Shown: positions 18,620-27,408, counted from the stretch's first letter. The stretch is DNA of 64,000 bases from G965230065 sp965230065 (GCA_965230065.1 OZ245942.1:4092001-4156000), one strand, 5' to 3'. The notes: generated from the sequence alone by a model not told the origin. Made by a program: numbers and translations.

Positions 18620-18713
18620 ATGTTAATTTATGGTCAAAGTTCTTTCTTTTTTTGAAATCAGTAAAGCGGCTCACTAGCCCCGAGCATTGAAAATTTATAT
18701 GAAATTCACGTAA

Positions 18714-18772
18714 ATCGGTCTGACCGCTATCGCAGCGAACCGTTTTAAGAAGCACAAGAGCGGTCGACCGAT
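18714..18772 (-). repeat. ATCGGTC hairpin repeat, copy 1
   Basis: Inverted arms ATCGGTCTGACCGCT and AGCGGTCGACCGAT (one unpaired base) enclose a 30-base loop. A related element occurs at 37562-37606. Both lie directly behind a minus-strand stop codon (here 55 bases behind the S41 protease). At one stem position the pair changes from C-G here to G-C in the other copy, which supports a selected hairpin. A terminator or RNA-stability role is inferred. Confidence 0.55.
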
Positions 18773-18827
18773 AAGCAGTATTAATTTCCAGTCTTCGTAC
18801 CTACCGAACCGTCTTACAAAACACCAT

Positions 18828-20108
18828 TTAATAAGCTCCGGTAATCTCATAAATACCATTATAAGTAATTGATTTTTTAGTAGGCGAAGGCTGGGCAAAC
18901 CTGGAGCCGGAAACAGAAAACATGCCATTATCTATGAAAAACAAGGCTTCTTTCAGGCGGGCTTCTTCAGGGTTGCCAAAATCACGGCTTAGGTCGTCTG
19001 GCACCTGCACATCGGCTGGCAGGCCATCAAAGTAATAGCCTTCGCCCATGTCATTGGTAATGGCAAAGCTGATGGGATTGATGGCATATTTCTTTTCCCG
19101 GTCGTTGAATGAATAACTTCCTACTGGCTTACCATGTGTATCATTCCCAACAATGACGATGTCCATAAAAGGCTTTAGGCCATTGATAATTAACTCGCTG
19201 GCCGAGGCGGTAGACTCAGAGGCAATCACAATCAGCCGGTTGAGGTTGAGTGGAAATTCCGGGGCAATGAAGGTGCTGGATTGGTTATATTCAGCTTTGT
19301 CATCATTGTGAACAAATTCAATAAAATTCTTCCCGCTTCCTGCTGTACCAATGATATTGCTTGCCAAATACTCTGCAATATTCGCCCTGCCACCCCCATT
19401 GTACCGCATGTCCAGAATCATTTCAGAAATATTCTCTGTATGAAATTTTTCTAAAACTTCTTTCAATTCGGCTTCCGAGGTTCGTAAAAAACTGTTGAAA
19501 GCCAGATATCCAACTTTTGTGGAGTTCACAGAAATTATGCTGCTGTGCAATACGGTATTGATACTGATTTCTTTTTTTGTAAAAGTTTCGGTTATCAATT
19601 TCCCATCAGGGCTTACAAGTTCAAAGGTGTTGGTGGCGGCTTCAATACTACTACTCACACTGCTCACTGCTTTTCCATTGATTTTGGTTACTTTCCATCC
19701 TCTTCTCACTCCAGCTTCATAAAAAGGGGAGTCTTCAAACACAAGGGCAATACGCAGGGTATTTTCATCTTCCCATACAAAGCGTACTCCGTAACCCTCG
19801 TATTTTCCCTGATCGAAAAGCTGCTCATAGGTTTCGGCATCTTCAATAAAACTCCAACGGTCAGTGGGTTTTTTCTGTAAGGCATCCATCACTTCCTGTG
19901 GGGTATTGTATTTGGAAAGATCAAGGTCAGGTAGTTCATCGTTCCATAAATACCATTCTTTCATGATGGCGTACACATCTTCAATCGCCCCTTCTTCCCG
20001 CTCTATTTTCGGGGCGGGTATTTCATCATCCTTGCAGCTTGTAAAGGCTATTACAAACGTAATGACAATCAATATGCTTTTTATATATAAATATCTAACA
20101 GTTTTCAT
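18828..20108 (-). CDS. S41-family serine peptidase lipoprotein (C-terminal processing protease-like)
   Basis: A 426-residue periplasmic or surface protease. The ATG at 20108 gives a lipoprotein signal (IVITFVIAFTSC, lipid on Cys25); an ATG 45 bases upstream would spoil it. Layout: a small N-terminal helical domain (VYAIMKEWYLWNDELPDLDL), a PDZ-like module at about 110-180 (VFEDSPFYEAGVRRGWKVTK), then the S41 core. The core has DMRYNGGGRANIAEYLA and the catalytic serine in SESTASASELIINGL, with the GNDTHGKPVG segment behind it. This is the group of S41 lipoproteins common in Bacteroidota, with no C-terminal Tsp extension. It follows the biotin carboxylase gene on the same strand by about 80 bases, but a functional link is not evident. 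Confidence 0.93.
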   Translation of the reverse strand: MKTVRYLYIKSILIVITFVIAFTSCKDDEIPAPKIEREEGAIEDVYAIMKEWYLWNDELPDLDLSKYNTPQEVMDALQKKPTDRWSFIEDAETYEQLFDQGKYEGYGVRFVWEDENTLRIALVFEDSPFYEAGVRRGWKVTKINGKAVSSVSSSIEAATNTFELVSPDGKLITETFTKKEISINTVLHSSIISVNSTKVGYLAFNSFLRTSEAELKEVLEKFHTENISEMILDMRYNGGGRANIAEYLASNIIGTAGSGKNFIEFVHNDDKAEYNQSSTFIAPEFPLNLNRLIVIASESTASASELIINGLKPFMDIVIVGNDTHGKPVGSYSFNDREKKYAINPISFAITNDMGEGYYFDGLPADVQVPDDLSRDFGNPEEARLKEALFFIDNGMFSVSGSRFAQPSPTKKSITYNGIYEITGAY

Positions 20109-20189
20109 AGTTCTTAATTCTTTTGTAATTACAGAACGGCAAAATCTGTGCATAAATTTTATTTCAAATGCATATCATAAGCTGAAGGT

Positions 20190-21686
20190 TTATAGTTTCC
20201 GCTTTTTCCACTGGCTTTCTGCATGGTTCGTCGTCTGGCTGACGGTTGCGGTAGCAGGCTGGCGTTGCTGAAATAAATGAGTGGCCAACAGTGCAGCCAG
20301 CTTTTCTTCTTCAGGCTCCGGGCTTGATCGCAGCTTTTCGGGTGAGAAATGTTTGTCTACAAACTGTGTGTTAAATGTACTGGAAGTAAAAGCTTCATGA
20401 TGCAGTACAAATTTACAGAAGGGCAGGGTAGTGGCGACCCCGCTTATCTGGTACTCATCTATGGCACGCAGCATTCGCTGAATGGCTTTTCCCCGTTTAC
20501 TGGCATGCACAATCAGTTTGGCAATCATAGGGTCGTAATACACCGGGATTTCCATGCCTTGCGCAAAGCCATCATCCACACGAATGCCCGGGCCTTGCGG
20601 ACGGATATACGTATGGAGTGTGCCGGTATCTGGTAAAAAATTGCTGACAGGGTCTTCGGCATACACCCTTACTTCAATAGCATGCCCGTTGATTTGCAAA
20701 TCTTCTTGCCGGATGCCCAATGCTTTCCCTTCTGCTACACGGATTTGTTCTTTCACCAGGTCAATGCCAGTAATTAATTCGGTTACAGGGTGCTCTACCT
20801 GAAGGCGGGTATTCATTTCTAAAAAATAAAAATTAAGGTCGTCATCTACCACAAATTCAACCGTGCCTGCTCCATAATAATTACATGCTTTGGCTACACC
20901 GATGGCCGCCTGCCCCATGGCTTCCCTAAGGCCAGGTGTAACCACAGGTGATGGTGCTTCTTCTATTACCTTCTGATACCGCCTTTGGATGGAGCACTCC
21001 CTTTCAAATAAATGGATAATGTTGCCTTGCTGGTCGCCCAATATTTGTATTTCAATGTGTTTTGGGTTGACAATAAATTTTTCAATAAATACTGACCCAT
21101 CACCAAAAGCAGATTTTGCTTCACTTACCGCCCGTTCCATTTCTGCTTCCAGTTCCTCTTCTTTATGCACAATGCGCATCCCTTTGCCACCTCCGCCAGC
21201 ACTGGCTTTTATAAGAATGGGGTATCCAATTTCTTTGCCTTTTTTTTGCGCTTCCTTAATATCTGTTAAAGGGGTAGTGGTTCCGGGAATGAGTGGTACA
21301 TTGTATTTTTTTACGGCTGCTTTGGCTGCCAGCTTGCTGCCCATAGTTTCAATAGCTTCCGGGGAAGGGCCTATGAAGATAATACCGTTTTCTCCAACTT
21401 TTTGGGCAAAATCAGCGTTTTCTGATAAAAATCCGTATCCCGGATGGATGGCATCTGCTTTTAAATTTTTTGCAACTTCAATAATCTTTTGAAAATTCAA
21501 ATAAGATTCTGAAGAGGGTGGGGGACCTACACAAATGGCCTCATCAGCATACTGTACATGTGGGGTAAGGCGGTCAGCTTCGCTATAAATGGCTACGGTC
21601 TTAATATTCATTTCCCTTGCAGAGCGCATGATGCGTAATGCAATTTCTCCACGGTTGGCAATCAAAATTTTTTTTATATTGGGCAT
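20190..21686 (-). CDS. accC: Acetyl-/acyl-CoA carboxylase, biotin carboxylase subunit
   Basis: A 498-residue ATP-grasp enzyme that carboxylates biotin on a carrier protein with bicarbonate and ATP. Visible are the N-terminal KKILIANRGEIALRIMRSAR, the glycine-rich ATP loop SAGGGGKGMRIVHKEEELEA, the metal/substrate segment FYFLEMNTRLQVEHPVTEL, and a typical biotin carboxylase C domain. The chain continues about 50 residues beyond the usual E. coli AccC end with a polar tail (QRQPATATVSQTTNHAESQW, then KKRKL). This tail is like the linker of propionyl- or methylcrotonyl-CoA-type carboxylases, but it stops before any biotinyl domain. No accB or carboxyltransferase gene is adjacent, so it may serve acetyl-CoA or another acyl-CoA carboxylase. 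Confidence 0.93.
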   Translation of the reverse strand: MPNIKKILIANRGEIALRIMRSAREMNIKTVAIYSEADRLTPHVQYADEAICVGPPPSSESYLNFQKIIEVAKNLKADAIHPGYGFLSENADFAQKVGENGIIFIGPSPEAIETMGSKLAAKAAVKKYNVPLIPGTTTPLTDIKEAQKKGKEIGYPILIKASAGGGGKGMRIVHKEEELEAEMERAVSEAKSAFGDGSVFIEKFIVNPKHIEIQILGDQQGNIIHLFERECSIQRRYQKVIEEAPSPVVTPGLREAMGQAAIGVAKACNYYGAGTVEFVVDDDLNFYFLEMNTRLQVEHPVTELITGIDLVKEQIRVAEGKALGIRQEDLQINGHAIEVRVYAEDPVSNFLPDTGTLHTYIRPQGPGIRVDDGFAQGMEIPVYYDPMIAKLIVHASKRGKAIQRMLRAIDEYQISGVATTLPFCKFVLHHEAFTSSTFNTQFVDKHFSPEKLRSSPEPEEEKLAALLATHLFQQRQPATATVSQTTNHAESQWKKRKL

Positions 21687-21784
21687 ATAATCAGAAAGTA
21701 AGAAAATAGATGGCGTTAAATATTAAAAAATTAATAATTATTTGGATAAATATTTCACCTAAATTAACAATTTTTGGCAGTTCA

Positions 21785-21814
21785 TTGTAAGCGGTATAAT
21801 AAATATTAATTTTG
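21785..21814 (+). promoter_or_regulatory. Bacteroidota-type promoter for the acyltransferase-like gene
   Basis: A TTG at 21785-21787 is followed after exactly 19 bases by TAATTTTG (21807-21814), a full match to the Bacteroidota primary sigma consensus (TTG, 17-23 bases, TAnnTTTG). Transcription would start near 21822, giving a leader of about 110 bases. Confidence 0.7.
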
Positions 21815-21934
21815 TTGCGGATTTTTCGTAACCAAATGATTGAATTTCAGTAAGAATACGAAAATTTTACTTCAAATTATAATTACTAAAGTTAAAGCGC
21901 GGTAATCGCATTAATCAACTAAATCTTTCGGAGC

Positions 21935-23185
21935 GTGGATATATTCGAGAAAATCAAAGAAGACAAAGGGCCTTTGGGAAGGCATTCCGGTGTAGAAGAA
22001 GGCTATTTTATGTTTCCCAAACTAGAGGGCGAGATTGCCCCTCTCATGAAATTTAGGGGTAAAGAAGTGCTTACCTGGAGTTTAAATAATTATTTGGGTT
22101 TGGGCAACCATCCTGAAGTAAGAAAAGCTGACCGCGAAGCCACTGAAAAATGGGGGCTGGCCTATCCGATGGGTGCCAGGATGATGTCGGGCAACACAGC
22201 CAAACATGAGCAACTGGAAAATGAACTGGCCGAATTTGTACAAAAAGAAAGTGCTTTGCTGCTTAATTATGGCTATCAGGGCGTAGTTTCTATTATTGAT
22301 GCGCTGGTAGACAGGAAAGACATTATTGTATATGATGGCGAGTGCCACGCTTGTATTATTGATGGAGTGCGCCTGCACATGGGTAAGCGCTTTGTGTATG
22401 CCCACAATAACATTGAAAACCTTGAAAAGCAGTTGAAGCGGGCAACCAAGCTGGCCAAAGAAACAGGAGGCGGAATTTTGGTAATTACCGAAGGCGTGTT
22501 TGGTATGTCGGGCAACATGGGTTCACTGAAAGAAATTGTGGACATGAAAGAGAAGTTTAATTTCCGCCTGATGGTAGACGATGCACACGGGTTTGGAACC
22601 ATGGGGCCTACAGGGGCCGGTGCCGGTGAAGAACAGGGCGTTCAAGATGAGATTGATGTTTATTTTTCCACTTTTGCCAAATCAATGGCGGCCATTGGGG
22701 CTTTCGTAGCGGGTGATAAAGCCGTTACGCATTATTTACAATACAACATGCGTTCGCAGATTTTTGCCAAGTCTTTGCCCATGCCTTTTGTAGAAGGATG
22801 CCTGAAACGCCTGGAGCTACTCAGGACACAGCCTGAACACAAAGAGAAACTCTGGAAAATTGTGAACGCGCTCCAGGGCGGACTGCGTGAGCGTGGTTTT
22901 AATATCGGAACCACCCAAACACCGGTTACACCTGTAATTTTAAATGGTACGGTGGGAGAGGCAGCTGCTTTGGCCATGGACCTGCGCGAACACTTTAATA
23001 TTTTCTGTTCCGTGGTAATTTATCCGGTGGTGCCGAAGGGTGTAATTATGCTTCGGTTGATTCCTACTGCCATGCATTCACTGGAAGATGTAGAGCGTAC
23101 CATTAAGGCATTTGAAGCAATAAAAGACAAATTAATGCAGGGAATATACAGAAATGGGGAGTTGGCAGCTGCTTTTCAGGAGTAA
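21935..23185 (+). CDS. Alpha-oxoamine synthase-family PLP enzyme (serine palmitoyltransferase or cysteate acyltransferase-like)
   Basis: A 416-residue PLP enzyme of the alpha-oxoamine synthase family, which condenses an amino acid with an acyl thioester. The start codon is GTG; it gives the full family N-terminus (MDIFEKIKEDKGPLGRHSGV), and the next in-frame ATG would remove it. Key segments: LNNYLGLGNHPEVR, the GARMMSGNT motif, HACIIDG, VDDAHGFGTMGP, and the PLP lysine K249 in FSTFAKSMAAIGAF. In Bacteroidota this subgroup is conserved and is usually linked to sphingolipid (serine) or capnine/sulfonolipid (cysteate) synthesis. Sequence alone does not separate these from 2-amino-3-ketobutyrate ligase or biotin synthesis KAPA synthase. 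It is transcribed alone from a clear promoter and ends in a terminator. Confidence 0.88.
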   Translation: MDIFEKIKEDKGPLGRHSGVEEGYFMFPKLEGEIAPLMKFRGKEVLTWSLNNYLGLGNHPEVRKADREATEKWGLAYPMGARMMSGNTAKHEQLENELAEFVQKESALLLNYGYQGVVSIIDALVDRKDIIVYDGECHACIIDGVRLHMGKRFVYAHNNIENLEKQLKRATKLAKETGGGILVITEGVFGMSGNMGSLKEIVDMKEKFNFRLMVDDAHGFGTMGPTGAGAGEEQGVQDEIDVYFSTFAKSMAAIGAFVAGDKAVTHYLQYNMRSQIFAKSLPMPFVEGCLKRLELLRTQPEHKEKLWKIVNALQGGLRERGFNIGTTQTPVTPVILNGTVGEAAALAMDLREHFNIFCSVVIYPVVPKGVIMLRLIPTAMHSLEDVERTIKAFEAIKDKLMQGIYRNGELAAAFQE

Positions 23186-23233
23186 ATGCAATTTTTCATG
23201 CCCATTTTTTTGCTTAATTGCCGTTTAAGCTCT

Positions 23234-23261
23234 ATTGTTGCCGATAAATCAACAATTTTTT
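23234..23261 (+). terminator. Terminator after the oxoamine synthase-like gene
   Basis: A seven-base stem (ATTGTTG against CAACAAT) with a nine-base loop runs directly into T residues. It lies about 50 bases after the stop codon and 20 bases before the histone-like gene, so that gene should have its own promoter or rely on read-through. Confidence 0.6.
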
Positions 23262-23280
23262 AAACCTTAAAACATTACTC

Positions 23281-23454
23281 ATGAAAAGATTTGAGCAAGT
23301 AAGAGACCTAATAACTTCACTAGAAGGCGATTTTGAAAAATTCTATGACAAGGGAAATAATGCAGCTGGTACACGTGTTCGCAAAGGCATGCAGGAGCTT
23401 AAGAACCTTGCCCAGGAAATCAGAATAGAAGTACAGGAAAAAAAGAACGCCTAG
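23281..23454 (+). CDS. Histone H1-like (Hc1-type) small basic protein
   Basis: A 57-residue protein beginning MKRFEQVRDLITSLEGDFEK and ending with a lysine-rich tail (VQEKKNA). The central GNNAAGTRVRKGMQELKNLA segment is characteristic of the small Hc1-like histone family of Bacteroidota and Chlamydia, which bind DNA as helical basic proteins. These forms lack the long lysine/alanine/proline tail of chlamydial Hc1. The gene has terminators on both sides, which supports a separate, possibly abundant transcript. The nucleoid role is inferred from the family. Confidence 0.85.
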   Translation: MKRFEQVRDLITSLEGDFEKFYDKGNNAAGTRVRKGMQELKNLAQEIRIEVQEKKNA

Positions 23455-23478
23455 TAGTTTTTAGGTCAAGAAATTTGC

Positions 23479-23508
23479 AGGTGGGTAAAAGTTGCCCACC
23501 TTCTTTTT
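23479..23508 (+). terminator. Strong terminator after the histone-like gene
   Basis: A perfect seven-base GC-rich stem (AGGTGGG against CCCACCT) with a nine-base loop is followed by TCTTTTT. It lies 24 bases behind the stop codon. Confidence 0.85.
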
Positions 23509-23652
23509 ATCATTTTTAGTCACCAAAGTTTTTGTATGCCTTCATGCAAGGCTTACTGTAGGATCCCCATTCCTCCTATTTTTTAATTCTCATTATCCTT
23601 CTATTTGTTTTGCACAAGCAATAAGTGCAGTCTGCTGTTCATATTTTCAAGG

Positions 23653-23660
23653 TAACTTTG
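23653..23660 (+). promoter_or_regulatory. Candidate -7 box of the dapA promoter
   Basis: TAACTTTG matches the Bacteroidota -7 consensus TAnnTTTG and lies about 65 bases before the dapA start. No good TTG is found at the expected distance upstream, so only the -7 element is supported. Confidence 0.45.
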
Positions 23661-23720
23661 CTGTTTTCAGCAGAAAAAATGTAAAATTTGCCAAGATAAA
23701 TTTTTACACTAGAAAACCTG

Positions 23721-24680
23721 ATGTCCATGAAAACCCTTGCCGGAAGTATTGTTGCCTTAGTTACCCCTTTCCATGATGATAAAAGCCAAAGTATTAATTT
23801 CAAGGAATTGGAAAAACTGGTGGCCTATCATGCTGAGAGTGGAACTTCTGCTATCGTACCCTGCGGTACCACCGGTGAGTCGCCTACCTTAACTCCCGAA
23901 GAACATATTGAAGTAATCAAATGTGTAGTTGATGCATCGAGGGGCACGGGTATGCAGGTAATAGCAGGAACAGGCTCAAATGCCACCCGGGAAGCCATGC
24001 ATTTTACAGCCGAAGCCAAAGAAGCCGGTGCAGACGCTTGCCTGATTGTGGTGCCTTACTACAACAAACCCACACCGGAAGGGCTGCTGGCACATTTCAA
24101 GGCTTTGGATACTTTAGACATTCCACTGGTTTTGTACAACATTCCGGGCCGTACAGGCATCAATGTAATCCCCACAGATATTGTACACATTGCAAAGGAG
24201 TGCAAGAATTTGGCAGGTTTGAAAGCATCTAACGGTGACCTGGATCAAATTACCGAAAGTGTGTACCTGTCACAGCCATTGGGCAGGCCTTTTGCGGTAT
24301 TATCGGGTGATGATTCTATTACGTTGCCCATTATGGCAGCCGGTGGCTCCGGGGTTATTTCAGTGGTGGCCAACCTCATGCCCAAAGTAATGAGCCAGAT
24401 GGTTAGTAATTTTGCACAGCAAAAAGTGGAAGAAGCCCAACAAATCAACTGGGCCATTCATGCTTTTTGTAAGGCGTTGTTATCATTTGGGGCTAACCCA
24501 ATGGGCATTAAGGCAGCCATGAACAAAGCCGGGCTTGCCCTGGGTGGGTGCCGCCTGCCCCTGACTACCCTTTCTGCAGATAAAACCGATCAGCTTGTTA
24601 CAATGGTGCAAAATATGCGTAAACAGTTTAAGGCATTGGATATCACTTATGATGCGTATCTGGATGAGCTGGTTAAATAA
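23721..24680 (+). CDS. dapA: 4-hydroxy-tetrahydrodipicolinate synthase
   Basis: Cytoplasmic class I aldolase that condenses pyruvate with aspartate semialdehyde, the first step of the diaminopimelate/lysine branch. Family signatures are clear: SIVALVTPFHDD at the start, CGTTGESPTLTPEEH, the tyrosine region VPYYNKPTPEGLLAHF, YNIPGRTGINV, and the Schiff-base lysine in LAGLKASNGDLDQI (near residue 166). At 319 residues it is longer than the E. coli enzyme (292), mainly at the C-terminus. Translation may start at 23721 or two codons later at 23727. N-acetylneuraminate lyase is a related alternative, but the GTTGES and YNIPGRTG forms favour DapA. No other lysine gene is adjacent. Confidence 0.93.
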   Translation: MSMKTLAGSIVALVTPFHDDKSQSINFKELEKLVAYHAESGTSAIVPCGTTGESPTLTPEEHIEVIKCVVDASRGTGMQVIAGTGSNATREAMHFTAEAKEAGADACLIVVPYYNKPTPEGLLAHFKALDTLDIPLVLYNIPGRTGINVIPTDIVHIAKECKNLAGLKASNGDLDQITESVYLSQPLGRPFAVLSGDDSITLPIMAAGGSGVISVVANLMPKVMSQMVSNFAQQKVEEAQQINWAIHAFCKALLSFGANPMGIKAAMNKAGLALGGCRLPLTTLSADKTDQLVTMVQNMRKQFKALDITYDAYLDELVK

Positions 24681-24719
24681 ACTCAAAAAATAAGGTTTTC
24701 TGACAAAATAATAGTCATG

Positions 24720-24787
24720 AACTTTGTCAAGGCTATTCACAATAGCGAACCCTTTGTGCCACAACGATAGATAGCTTTGACAAAGTT
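24720..24787 (+). repeat. AACTTTG hairpin repeat, copy 1 (behind dapA)
   Basis: Arms AACTTTGTCAAGGCTAT and ATAGCTTTGACAAAGTT pair with one mismatch around a 34-base loop, followed by TTTTAAG. A second element with the same arm sequence lies at 36655-36702, also just behind a stop codon and also followed by TTTT in the direction of transcription. It is probably a dispersed repeat acting as a terminator. Confidence 0.6.
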
Positions 24788-25117
24788 TTAAGAACTAATA
24801 ATAGCTTCCTGCCCTCTTCCATATTATTTCTTCATATTACCCAGCTGCTTTGCCGGCGTTTTCCTGATTTCGACAGTTTCTGTCATATTTCTCCTGAACC
24901 TTACTTAAGTACACACAGACCGGTTTGCACCAAGAATAGTTTGATTATTTGGTGCTTCTTTGCATTTAGTCAGACTTATTTGAAAGAAATATTGATACGC
25001 TACTAGCCCTGATTTCCCATTGAACTTTTACCAGTGCGGGCATCAGCTTCAAAATATATCAATCAAATAATGTCAAAATTTTTAGTTTTATTATTTTAAC
25101 CCTTAAATTGTAAACTC
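24788..25117. other. Intergenic region before the kinase operon, no gene seen
   Basis: About 330 bases without a convincing reading frame. A perfect seven-base inverted repeat (GCACCAA at 24927-24933 against TTGGTGC at 24949-24955) is followed by TTCTTTG and could be a weak terminator or a regulator site. The last 60 bases before the next gene are AT-rich, as expected for a promoter, but no exact TAnnTTTG was found. Confidence 0.4.
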
Positions 25118-25465
25118 ATGTCAAAAGTAACTATTTATGTAAGCCGGGAAGGAAAATCAAATCATTTGCACCTTCGCGATAGTGAAGGTCATTCTGGGGA
25201 AAGTACGATTACGACAGATGTGCATACCGGAGATACTGTGCAATGGGTATTGCGGGATGGTATTGACGAAATCACCGGTATTCAACCCAAAAAAGGAAGC
25301 CAGAATATTTTTAGCAATGGACCTGCCCGGCAGGAAGACGGTTCCTGGGAAGGTAAGGTGAGTAAATCAGCTGCGGGCAGTGAGTTGTACACAATAGATT
25401 ACAAAATTGGCATCCATGCTTTTTCTGATGATCCTAAAATCAAAGTGAAACCGCCCAGAGAATAA
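25118..25465 (+). CDS. Unknown small beta-rich protein coupled to a histidine kinase
   Basis: A 115-residue cytoplasmic-looking protein with no signal peptide or membrane segment. It alternates short hydrophobic strands and polar turns (KVTIYVSREG, TVQWVLRDGIDEITGI, SELYTIDYKIG), suggesting a beta-sandwich such as a cupredoxin-like fold without copper ligands. I do not recognise the family. The stop codon overlaps the start of the histidine kinase gene by one base (TAATG), a sign of translational coupling, so the two products are likely needed together. A role as ligand-binding partner or regulator of the kinase is inference. Confidence 0.7.
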   Translation: MSKVTIYVSREGKSNHLHLRDSEGHSGESTITTDVHTGDTVQWVLRDGIDEITGIQPKKGSQNIFSNGPARQEDGSWEGKVSKSAAGSELYTIDYKIGIHAFSDDPKIKVKPPRE

Positions 25466-27408
25466 TGCCCCAAAAACCGGTAATCGTTTTTATGATGATA
25501 GCCTATTTATGTGTAGGCTATTTTTCTTTTTCCCAAGCCCAGATATTGGATCAAACGGTTGCCGATAGCCTGATTGACATCATTCTCACCAAAGAGTTGG
25601 CCGATTCTGCCAAATACCACCTGGCCATGGATATTGCCGACTACGCTACCAATCCTACTATTTCACTCAAATATGCAAAGGAAGCATTAGAAATTGCCAA
25701 TAGTACCAGCCGACATAGCCAGCAGGCAGCAGCACAGCTCCATATAGGCCTTGCTTACAAAAAACTCGGGGATAATGAGAAAGCCCTGCATGCCATATTA
25801 AAAAGTATCTCATTGTACCAGAAGGGAAACTCTGTGTTAGGGGTTGGTTCGGGTTATATTTCCCTGGGTGATGTATATTCATTGCAGGATGATTTCCCCT
25901 TGGCCCTGCGATATTACAACCAGGCCATCGATATCTTTCGTGAAGAGCAAGATACCCTGAGGCTTGCTACCTCCTTGTTCAATACCGGGGATATTTATCA
26001 CGAGCACAACCAATTTGATTCGGCATTACTTTATTATCAGGAGGCCCGGCAATTGTTTGAAATGATAGGTATTGAAGCAGGAGTGGCCTATGCCCTTGGG
26101 AATATCGGGTTGGTAAAAACTTCATTAGGGGATTTTGAGGCAGGGTATGAACATCTCACAGCTGCCATTCAAATATTACAGCCCATGGGCGATAATTATG
26201 CTATTGCCCAGTATCAGTTATCATTGGCAGATATTTATCAGGAAAAAGGGAATTTAAACAAGGCGATCAATTATGCCCAACATGGCTGGAATATTGCCCG
26301 CCAAGATAAGCTGTTGGAGCAAATGCGGAATACCAGCAACAAGCTTTCAGAACTTTATGCCCAACAAAAAAATTACGAAAAAGCATACCAGTTTCAATCA
26401 AAATACCTGGCTTTTAGGGATAGCCTCAACAATGAAGAAGTTATCCAAAACATGGCCAACATGCGCACTGAATTTGAAGTTGAGCAAAAACAGGCAGAAA
26501 TAGAGCTTTTGGAAAAAAACAGGGAAGTCCAAAATTTGATACAATATGGGTTGATATTATTGACCGTGCTACTGATTATTATTGCCTTGCTACTTTTCGG
26601 GAATAATAAATTACACAAAAAAGCCAATCGATTATTGGCGCGACAAAAGGAAGAATTACACGAAAAAAATGAGGAGTTGGATGCCCTGAATGCTACCCGG
26701 GAGAAGTTCTTTTCCCTGATCTCACATGACCTGCGGGGGCCGGTAAATGCCCTTCCTGGCCTGTCGGGCCTTATCAAAGCTTATATCCATGAAAAAAATT
26801 ATGAGGCATTACCAGAAATAGCCACACACATGGAGAAAGCTGCTCTTCACCTTTCTTTGTTGTTAGATAACCTGCTGAGTTGGGCCATGAACCAAAAAGG
26901 GGATATCCCACTCCAACCCGAACAATTGTCGGTAAAAGAAATAGCTGAAGAAGTAGTAGGCGTATTCCAGACCATGGCTATTTCTAAAAAAATAGAATTG
27001 TATACACGCATAGAACAGCCTATGTATGTGTGGGTTGACACCAATGCCCTGTTTACCATTCTCAGGAACCTTACCAACAATGCCCTGAAATTTACACCTA
27101 TAAACGGAGAAGTATTCATTGATGCACAAGCAGAAGGAGAGCATATCCTCGTTCAGGTTGCAGATAACGGAGTAGGTATGTCAGAGGAAAAAATAGAGGC
27201 TTTATTTCATCATAAAGAAAACGAACGTACCTGGGGCACCTCCGGTGAAAAGGGAGTTGGATTAGGACTCCAGCTCGTAAGTGAGTTTGTAAAACGTAGC
27301 AACGGTTCTATCAAAGTAGTGAGTACTGAAGGAAAAGGTACTATTTTTGAAATTTTACTCCCCGCTTACGATGAGAAATTGGTAGAGGTGATGACCAAGA
27401 AAGGGTAG
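25465..27408 (+). CDS. Membrane histidine kinase with periplasmic TPR sensor
   Basis: A 647-residue sensor kinase. An N-terminal signal peptide or anchor (residues 1-25) is followed by about six TPR repeats (roughly residues 55-320, with recognisable units such as AAAQLHIGLAYKKLGDNEKA and ALRYYNQAIDIF). A single transmembrane helix follows at about 357-378, then a coiled coil and the kinase core. The H-box is FSLISHDLRGPVNAL with phospho-acceptor H421. The HATPase domain has the N-box LTNNALKFTP, the G1 box VADNGVGMSEE and the G2 box KGVGLGLQLVSEFV. No receiver domain or response regulator gene is nearby, so this is an orphan hybrid-less kinase whose partner lies elsewhere. Kinases of this TPR type are common in Bacteroidota. 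Confidence 0.93.
   Translation: MPQKPVIVFMMIAYLCVGYFSFSQAQILDQTVADSLIDIILTKELADSAKYHLAMDIADYATNPTISLKYAKEALEIANSTSRHSQQAAAQLHIGLAYKKLGDNEKALHAILKSISLYQKGNSVLGVGSGYISLGDVYSLQDDFPLALRYYNQAIDIFREEQDTLRLATSLFNTGDIYHEHNQFDSALLYYQEARQLFEMIGIEAGVAYALGNIGLVKTSLGDFEAGYEHLTAAIQILQPMGDNYAIAQYQLSLADIYQEKGNLNKAINYAQHGWNIARQDKLLEQMRNTSNKLSELYAQQKNYEKAYQFQSKYLAFRDSLNNEEVIQNMANMRTEFEVEQKQAEIELLEKNREVQNLIQYGLILLTVLLIIIALLLFGNNKLHKKANRLLARQKEELHEKNEELDALNATREKFFSLISHDLRGPVNALPGLSGLIKAYIHEKNYEALPEIATHMEKAALHLSLLLDNLLSWAMNQKGDIPLQPEQLSVKEIAEEVVGVFQTMAISKKIELYTRIEQPMYVWVDTNALFTILRNLTNNALKFTPINGEVFIDAQAEGEHILVQVADNGVGMSEEKIEALFHHKENERTWGTSGEKGVGLGLQLVSEFVKRSNGSIKVVSTEGKGTIFEILLPAYDEKLVEVMTKKG

Noticed and set aside
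20190..21686. A complete propionyl-CoA carboxylase alpha chain
   Set aside because: The frame ends before a biotinyl domain with its lysine motif, so it is only the biotin carboxylase part.
23721..24680. N-acetylneuraminate lyase instead of DapA
   Set aside because: The GTTGES and YNIPGRTG segments and the absence of sialic-acid genes nearby favour dihydrodipicolinate synthase.
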